Positions 59,247-64,000 of a stretch of 64,000 nt of DNA are shown here, piece after piece. Below the pieces are notes generated by a model. The model worked only from the letters and a program-made list of their open reading frames with translations. It was not told where the DNA came from and did not search any database. The translations under genes and the position numbers were made by a program. How positions within the stretch are numbered: the stretch's first letter is position 1; the number at the start of each line of letters is the position of its first letter. This DNA comes from Meconema thalassinum (taxonomy: Eukaryota; Arthropoda; Insecta; Orthoptera; Tettigoniidae): the NCBI GenBank assembly GCA_946902985.2, contig OX336389.2, positions 1,007,469,441-1,007,533,440 of the forward strand. Direction: 5' to 3'.

Positions 59247-60390
59247 TCAAGTTCTTTTCCAGAGATGCCGTGAGGTGAATCAGGATGTATATGCATGTTT
59301 TCTGGACTATGCAAAAGCCTTTGACCGTTGTCAGCATGATAAGTTGTATAATGCACTCAAGAACTCAGGAATAGATGAGAAAGACATTCGGATCATCATT
59401 AATTTATACTGGGGTCAAAAGGCTAGTATCAGAATTGATGGACATATATCGAGATCAGTGGAAATAATGCGTGGTGTGAGACAAGGATGCATTCTTTCAC
59501 CACTTCTTTATAATATCTATGCAGAACAGATTTTCTCCGAGGCACTTGATGGCATTCAACAAGGTATTAAGGTCAATGGTAATTATATTAATAATATACG
59601 GTACGCAGATGATACTGTATTGATTGCAAATAGTTTCGAAGGACTTAAAGAGATTGTTACTATGGTGTATCAAAAGAGTAAACAATATGGCCTTGACCTC
59701 AACATTAGGAAAACAAAATATATGATAATATCGCGAAAACCAGCATTGTCACAAGTCCTTTTAGTCGATGGACATCAGATTGAGCGAGTCAAGAGTTTGG
59801 TTTATTTAGGACAGAATATTAATGAGAATTGGGATCCTTCGGTTGAAATAAGATGCCGTATAGAGAAGGCTAGATCCATCTTTATGACAATGAAACAACT
59901 ACTATGCTGTCGAGATCTCAGTATGACGCTTAAGAAAAGAATTGTGAAGTGTTATGTTGTCTCCACCCTTCTTTATGGTGTTGAAGCTTGGACCTTGTCC
60001 GTAGCTACAGAAAAGAAGATTCGAGCTTTTGAAATGTGGATATACCGGCGGATTCTTAAAATTTCGTGGACAGAACATGTGAGCAATGCTGAGGTTCTTC
60101 AGCGTGTGAGCAGCCAACCTGAGCTGTTAAACACAATTAAGAAGAGGAAACTGGAATACTTGGGACACATGATGAGGAATCCAAAATACCGTCTGCTCCA
60201 AGTTATACTTCAGGGTAAAATTGAAGGTCAGCGTGGACCGGGAAGGAGACGAATAACTTGGATGGATAATTTAAGAACGTGGTTTGGGCTGTCTTCCACG
60301 GAACTCTTCAGGATTGCACAGGATAAGAAGGTGTTAGCCATGGTGGTAGCCAACGTCCGTATCGGATAAGGTAGAAGAAGAAGAAGAAGA
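59247..60390 (+). mobile_element. 5'-truncated RTE-like LINE insertion
   Basis: Inserted in the unit 3 leader with a perfect 9-bp target duplication, AGGGTGTCT (59238-59246 and 60391-60399); unit 2 has the single empty copy at about 53304. The element begins inside the RT domain and ends with a short AGAAG microsatellite tail right after the stop codon. A very short 3' end made of a simple repeat is typical of RTE-clade LINEs. Confidence 0.92.
59248..60369 (+). CDS. Reverse transcriptase C-terminal part (RTE-like), open
   Basis: An open frame through the whole insertion, beginning in the RT fingers/palm (QVLFQRCREVNQDVYACF, then DYAKAFD with the catalytic Asp). Then VRQGCILSPLLYNIYAEQIF, IRYADDTVLIA with the YADD site near 59600, and the C-terminal GHMMRNPKYRLLQ and GQRGPGRRRITWMDNLRTWF blocks common to RTE-type proteins. 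It ends at TAA 60367-60369. There is no true start codon, since the 5' part with endonuclease is absent. No stop or frameshift is present, so the insertion is recent. It is not expected to make a working enzyme alone. Confidence 0.9.
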   Translation, partial: QVLFQRCREVNQDVYACFLDYAKAFDRCQHDKLYNALKNSGIDEKDIRIIINLYWGQKASIRIDGHISRSVEIMRGVRQGCILSPLLYNIYAEQIFSEALDGIQQGIKVNGNYINNIRYADDTVLIANSFEGLKEIVTMVYQKSKQYGLDLNIRKTKYMIISRKPALSQVLLVDGHQIERVKSLVYLGQNINENWDPSVEIRCRIEKARSIFMTMKQLLCCRDLSMTLKKRIVKCYVVSTLLYGVEAWTLSVATEKKIRAFEMWIYRRILKISWTEHVSNAEVLQRVSSQPELLNTIKKRKLEYLGHMMRNPKYRLLQVILQGKIEGQRGPGRRRITWMDNLRTWFGLSSTELFRIAQDKKVLAMVVANVRIG

Positions 60391-60542
60391 AGGGTGTCTG
60401 GTAAGTTAATTTTAAGTTAATGTTAAGCTACCGGTAGACATTAAGATGCCCAAATATATGGATGAAAATGTTGCTCTAGAATGTTGTTATCTTGCTCTGT
60501 TTTGAATGTATCCCTATAGCATTTGTGAATTTTATTGTTGTT

Positions 60543-61067
60543 ATGGCAACGATGGCGACCGAGGATGTCAGGAGGATGATGGACGAGATGATGGAGAAAA
60601 TGAAGGGTAATTTGAAGGAAAGTTTGGAGGGTGTCCAGACTAAAATGCAGAAAAGTTTGGATGGTGTCCAAGATGAGATTAAGGAGAATTTGAAAGTGAA
60701 TATGCAGGATATGCAACGTAGGTTTCAGGAGGCGAAGCGAGACCTGGATCAACTCAAGAAGAATCGTAACGAGGATCTTGACACTGTTGTAGTCAAGGTT
60801 GTTGGAGTTAAGGAAAGTTTTAAGGAGGATATACAGGGAGTTCAGACTTCTTTAAAGGGCTTGCAAACTAGTGCCTCTGATGTAAATGAAAATGTATCGC
60901 GTTTACAGACCAGTTCATGAGAAATACAGGATGATGTAAGTAAGGTTAGTACTGAAGTGTTTAATGTCCGTACAGATGTGTCCAATGTTCAAACTAAGGT
61001 CGAAAGTGTCCAGATTGATGTTGCTGATGTCCACACTGATGTATCTAATGTTAAAACTCGAGGCTGA
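60543..61067 (+). pseudogene. Gag N-terminal fragment, unit 3
   Basis: Same MATM start and 525-bp length as in units 1 and 2. Its own stop is TGA at 60918-60920. The coiled coil is otherwise intact and runs into the SINE junction at 61060. Confidence 0.8.
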
Positions 61068-61365
61068 GTAGACCCCGTTCCAGTCCTCATACCACTTTTC
61101 AAATTTCGTGGCAGAGCCGGGAATCGAACTCAGGACCTCCGGGGCGGAAGCTAACCATGCTGGCCGCTACGCTACGGAGGCGACGGTGATTATAATACGA
61201 CTCGGAATTTGAATCTCGTTATACGTTAGGTTTGTTTTGTCTTAAAGTGGTGAGCCGGGCGACAAGTCAACACTGCCGTAAGGAGAAATTTACCTAGTTA
61301 AGTAAACATTATAATTAGATTGTTCTAGTGCATGCTATATTTGTTAATTTACGTATTATCATTAC
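61060..61365 (+). repeat. Partial tandem unit 4
   Basis: Begins with the same GAGGCTGAG junction, SINE front piece (to about 61185) and spacer (GGTGATTATAATACGACTCG). Similarity fades at about 61325-61365, so this is the right edge of the tandem array or the original flank. Confidence 0.8.
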
Positions 61366-62212
61366 AGTGTGTTATTCTAAATTGTATACACATGCATAGG
61401 CTTATACACCTTTACTCACCTAATTCACAAAACCATTCGAAACACCAAGTATTGCAGCTCAAGTTACGAAAGTACAGCCATACAAATACTGCAATGCAGA
61501 AAATTATGTTTTCCTAGCTATTTAACATATTAACACTTGCTCAAAGCACCATATAACACATTTAATAGACTTTTTAAATGTCAGCACGTGAGCACTTGAA
61601 TGCAGTGGCGTACCAAGGCTACTTGGCGCCCGGGGCCAACTCGAAGGTAGTCGCCCTCTAACACTAAAAGGTTCAAGGATCAATAAAATTAATTTAAACA
61701 CAGTTTAATGTTCCTACATATGTATTTTTAATAAGTAGTATGTTACTTTAACACATTATAAAGAGAAAAATATGAATAAATTAAAACTGTTAGTATTAAA
61801 AGGTTAGTTTGTTTGAAAAGTAATACAAATAAATAAAAATAAAGAGAAAAGAAGTTTCAGACTCATAACAAAAATTTAAAAATGAGCCTACCTAGCCTTG
61901 ATGGATGCAAACTTATTTATAATAGATAATAATAGATCGTTCACAAGATGCCACAGCCACTTGAATCGTTAAAAGTAGTTTGAAAGCGATGATCAAGTTA
62001 CTGTATGCCTCAAACCCAAACTAGACCTAAATATAACAAAATATATTTGGGTTTCAAGTCGATCCTTCATTATTTTTCTTTAATATTCGTAATAAAACTA
62101 TGACATATTTAATATCATCAAAGAGTTCTTCTCCGTTCAAATCTTCAGGGTACTTCTCTGCAAGTTCGAAACATTTCCTCTTTAGAGTGTTCAAAACGTT
62201 TTAATATGGGGT
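61366..62212. other. Non-coding stretch, no gene recognised
   Basis: AT-rich, only short frames. CAGTGGCGTACCAAGG at 61603 resembles the outer end of some DNA transposons, but no matching inverted end was found. Confidence 0.5.
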
Positions 62213-62226
62213 TTCGTTATGAATAT

Positions 62227-62555
62227 GAATGAAAATCTACAGCCTGCTTCCAGTCTCCGACCGGGTCAGGAATGGAATGAATGAAGCCCCCATCTAGCGG
62301 CGAGGATATGAACTGTGCCGGCTGCCGAGGCCTGACGCACTCCTCTGGGGCAATGATTAAATGAATGACAGATGAAATGAAATGATGGTGGAGAGTGTTG
62401 CTGGAATGAAATTGTGACAGGGAAAACCGGAGAACCCGGAGAAAAACCTGTCTGCCTCCGTTTTGTCCAGCACAGATCTCACATGGAGTGACCGGGATTT
62501 GAACCACGGACCCAGTGGTGAGAGGCCGGCGTGCTGCCGCCTAAGCCACGGAGGC
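62227..62555 (-). mobile_element. tRNA-derived SINE (family A) with 14-bp TSD
   Basis: Flanked by TTCGTTATGAATAT (62213-62226 and 62556-62569). On the minus strand it opens CCGTGGCTTAGGCGGCAGCA (A-box region), has the B-box GGTTCAAATCCCGG, then CGGAGAACCCGGAG-complement and GCCGCTAGATGGGGGCTTCA, ending near GATTTTCATTCAT. It is the same family as the left part of 14112-14529, which is closely similar along its length. Confidence 0.88.
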
Positions 62556-62569
62556 TTCGTTATGAATAT

Positions 62570-62660
62570 AAAAAAAGAAAATCCACAGCCTGCTTCCAGT
62601 CTCCGACCGGGTCAGAAATGGAATGAATGAAGCCCCCATCTAGCGGCGAGGATATGATAG
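62570..62660 (-). mobile_element. Truncated SINE (family A) copy
   Basis: Repeats the 3' 80 bp of the neighbouring SINE (CCACAGCCTGCTTCCAGTCT to TCTAGCGGCGAGGATATGA), preceded by an A-run. The tRNA-like head is absent. Confidence 0.8.
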
Positions 62661-63050
62661 CCCGATAAAATTAGACAAATCGAAGGAAAAAATCCCGGAG
62701 TTTTGAAAATGTGTACAGTTGTTCCTTATTATCTAAATTTCAAGATAATAAAAAGTCCTTATGGGTGGGGGGTGAGCTCGAGGAAGATCTCAATGCCCAC
62801 AGATACAATGCTTTCCTCTATAGGGGCCCTATTTTAGTTTTTCGCTTTTATCTCAGTAACTATCACTCACAGGGAAAAGTTGTTTGAATAAAACTTAAAG
62901 ACAATAAAATGTACTAAAATAATGGCCCTATGCTTTATTTACTTAGGACTAATATTTTCGGAGTTAAGGGGCTGAGAAAGTACCAACATTTCAAAAAATC
63001 GTGATTTATTTATTATAATGAAACAACAAAGTGTCAGGGTCGATTATCAA
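62661..63050. other. Non-coding stretch with an inverted gene fragment
   Basis: Contains 62784-62820, a perfect 37-bp inverted copy of 63444-63480 from the coding sequence of the neighbouring frame. Otherwise nothing is recognised. Confidence 0.7.
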
Positions 63051-64000
63051 TCAAGCAGTCATCTTGTCAGGGTCGTCAATCTCATCTTCGTCCATGCTTG
63101 CGTCATCTACAACTGGAAGGTCATTGGTGCAGGCTCCCTCGCAGTTTCTACATACTGTTGTGCAGTGGATTTTTGCCTTGCGACACCAACAACACATCCC
63201 ACAACCTGTCGCACATTTGCAGAAAATTGTGTTGAGGACTGAGGCAGGGGCAGCAGGTTCCATTCTCCATTGTCATAACAGCGAAGATTGCCATGGACGC
63301 CCCTCACCCAACCCCAATAAGTAGGTGGCAGCTGGTTGCCCAACCAGTTTTGAACCTGCAGATACACTCTGTTAGAGTGCTGCTGGGCAGAGCCTCTTGC
63401 GGGTGGCAGGGACGACAGGCTTGGCTTGACCTTTGTGGTTGATTAGAGGAAAGCATTGTATCTGTGGGCATTGAGATCTTGTTCGCGTACATTGTACAAT
63501 GCGAGGAACATGCTCTCACCGACTTCAGTGACCTCCTGTAGCGTTGAAGAGGACCTGTAAAACACGTTTGATATGGCTTTGACGCTGCTGACCCTGTTGA
63601 ACAATTCGACGATTGATGACTTGCCTCTTTTGAAGATAGATGAGGTAGTGTCACACCCACTGAACCCATGAATGAACAGGATGCTTTCGGCGAAGTCAAG
63701 TTTTTGCAACTCCAAGGAGGAATACGTTCTGCTTTCCACTTTTCTTATTCTAGGTTTGAAAAACAGAATGTGGCTTTCAGATGGAGCTAATGCTATCAAC
63801 AAGACCAGAAAATCTACGTCTTCGCCTATGACAGTTACATTTACATTTGATGCTGCTGTCTCAACTGCACACTGCACAATCATTGCGTCAGCATCAGCCT
63901 CAGCCTGTCTCACTTCAATTCCCTCGGTGATTAATTTCTCAGACACCATACTGATGAACTTGGCCTTGTTCCTCTCATTACTAAGGAAATGTTCTCGCTG
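63051..64000 (-). pseudogene. PIN/FEN1-like protein with Cys-rich tail, broken, partial
   Basis: Coding on the minus strand enters from beyond 64000 (frame open through 64000) and reads RQAEADADAMIV, VTVIGEDVDFLVLL, ILFIHGFSGCDTTS and SIFKRGKSSIVELFN to 63446. The spaced acidic motifs E-A-D-A-D, G-E-D-x-D and S-G-C-D-T resemble the metal-binding sites of PIN/FEN1-like nucleases; this is an inference from motifs. A stop (TAA) at 63443 interrupts reading. The same frame continues (NWLGNQLPPTYWGWV) to about 63275, where a one-base shift is needed to reach the Cys-rich tail NTIFCKCATGCGMCCWCRKA and HCTTVCRNCEGACTND, a probable zinc-binding region, ending near 63051. Stop plus frameshift suggest a dead copy, possibly of a dispersed family. 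Confidence 0.65.

Larger units (their letters stand above)
53973..61059 (+). repeat. Tandem unit 3 (about 5.93 kb plus LINE insertion)
   Basis: Same order as unit 2: SINE front piece, spacer, SINE 3' part (54296-54540), LTR3, primer-binding site, leader, LINE insertion (59247-60390), gag fragment. Removing the insertion and one target copy gives about 5,934 bp. Confidence 0.9.

Noticed and set aside
35907..61059. Three independent full LTR retrotransposons in a row
   Set aside because: The units share one artificial gag-SINE junction and have no second LTR, polypurine tract or target duplication each. Tandem duplication of one truncated copy explains them better.
61603..61640. hAT-like terminus (CAGTGGCGTACC)
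   Set aside because: No inverted partner or 8-bp target duplication was found nearby.

Overview
The window is eukaryotic and almost entirely built of transposable elements. It is AT-rich, has no compact gene array and no bacterial signals. The tRNA-derived SINEs, insect-type copia, CR1/jockey-like, RTE-like and giant-LTR elements fit a large, repeat-rich arthropod genome. My best guess is an insect of the polyneopteran kind, but this rests on the general look of the repeats and not on a species-specific marker. No intact host gene with introns was recognised. The only candidate for a cellular-type protein is a broken Cys-rich, PIN/FEN1-like reading frame on the minus strand at the right edge (63051-64000).

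Layout. 1-5017: non-coding, with short repeats. 5018-7590: 5'-truncated non-LTR retrotransposon (minus). 9463-13515: Ty1/copia element with 206-bp LTRs, a primer-binding site for the anticodon arm of initiator tRNA-Met, several stops and frameshifts, and no integrase domain. 14112-14529: composite SINE insertion with a 16-bp target duplication. 15841-18268: 2.4-kb element with 25-bp inverted ends at a TA site. 18.3-23 kb: SINE copies and unassigned non-coding DNA.

23338-35226 (minus) is a complete LTR retrotransposon with about 4.2-kb LTRs, primer-binding site, polypurine tract, a broken gag with a heptad-repeat coiled coil, and only the last codons of pol. It splits a SINE at a GTAC.

35332-61365 is a second array from the same retrotransposon superfamily, on the plus strand. 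A block of about 5.93 kb (SINE pieces, one 4.2-kb LTR, primer-binding site, gag N-terminus) is present three times in tandem plus a partial fourth copy. Copy 1 was invaded by an 8.6-kb element with 0.9-kb terminal inverted repeats (36677-45232), which carries three FLYWCH zinc-finger reading frames on the minus strand, 12-bp minisatellites and about 148-bp subterminal repeats. Copy 1 also lost about 1.8 kb. Copy 3 was invaded by a 5'-truncated RTE-like LINE with an open RT frame (59247-60390). The other copies serve as empty-site controls.

The most unusual items are the giant-LTR, gag-only family with a possible LTR-encoded ORF, its insertion at the same GTAC of a SINE in both orientations, and the FLYWCH-bearing long-TIR element.
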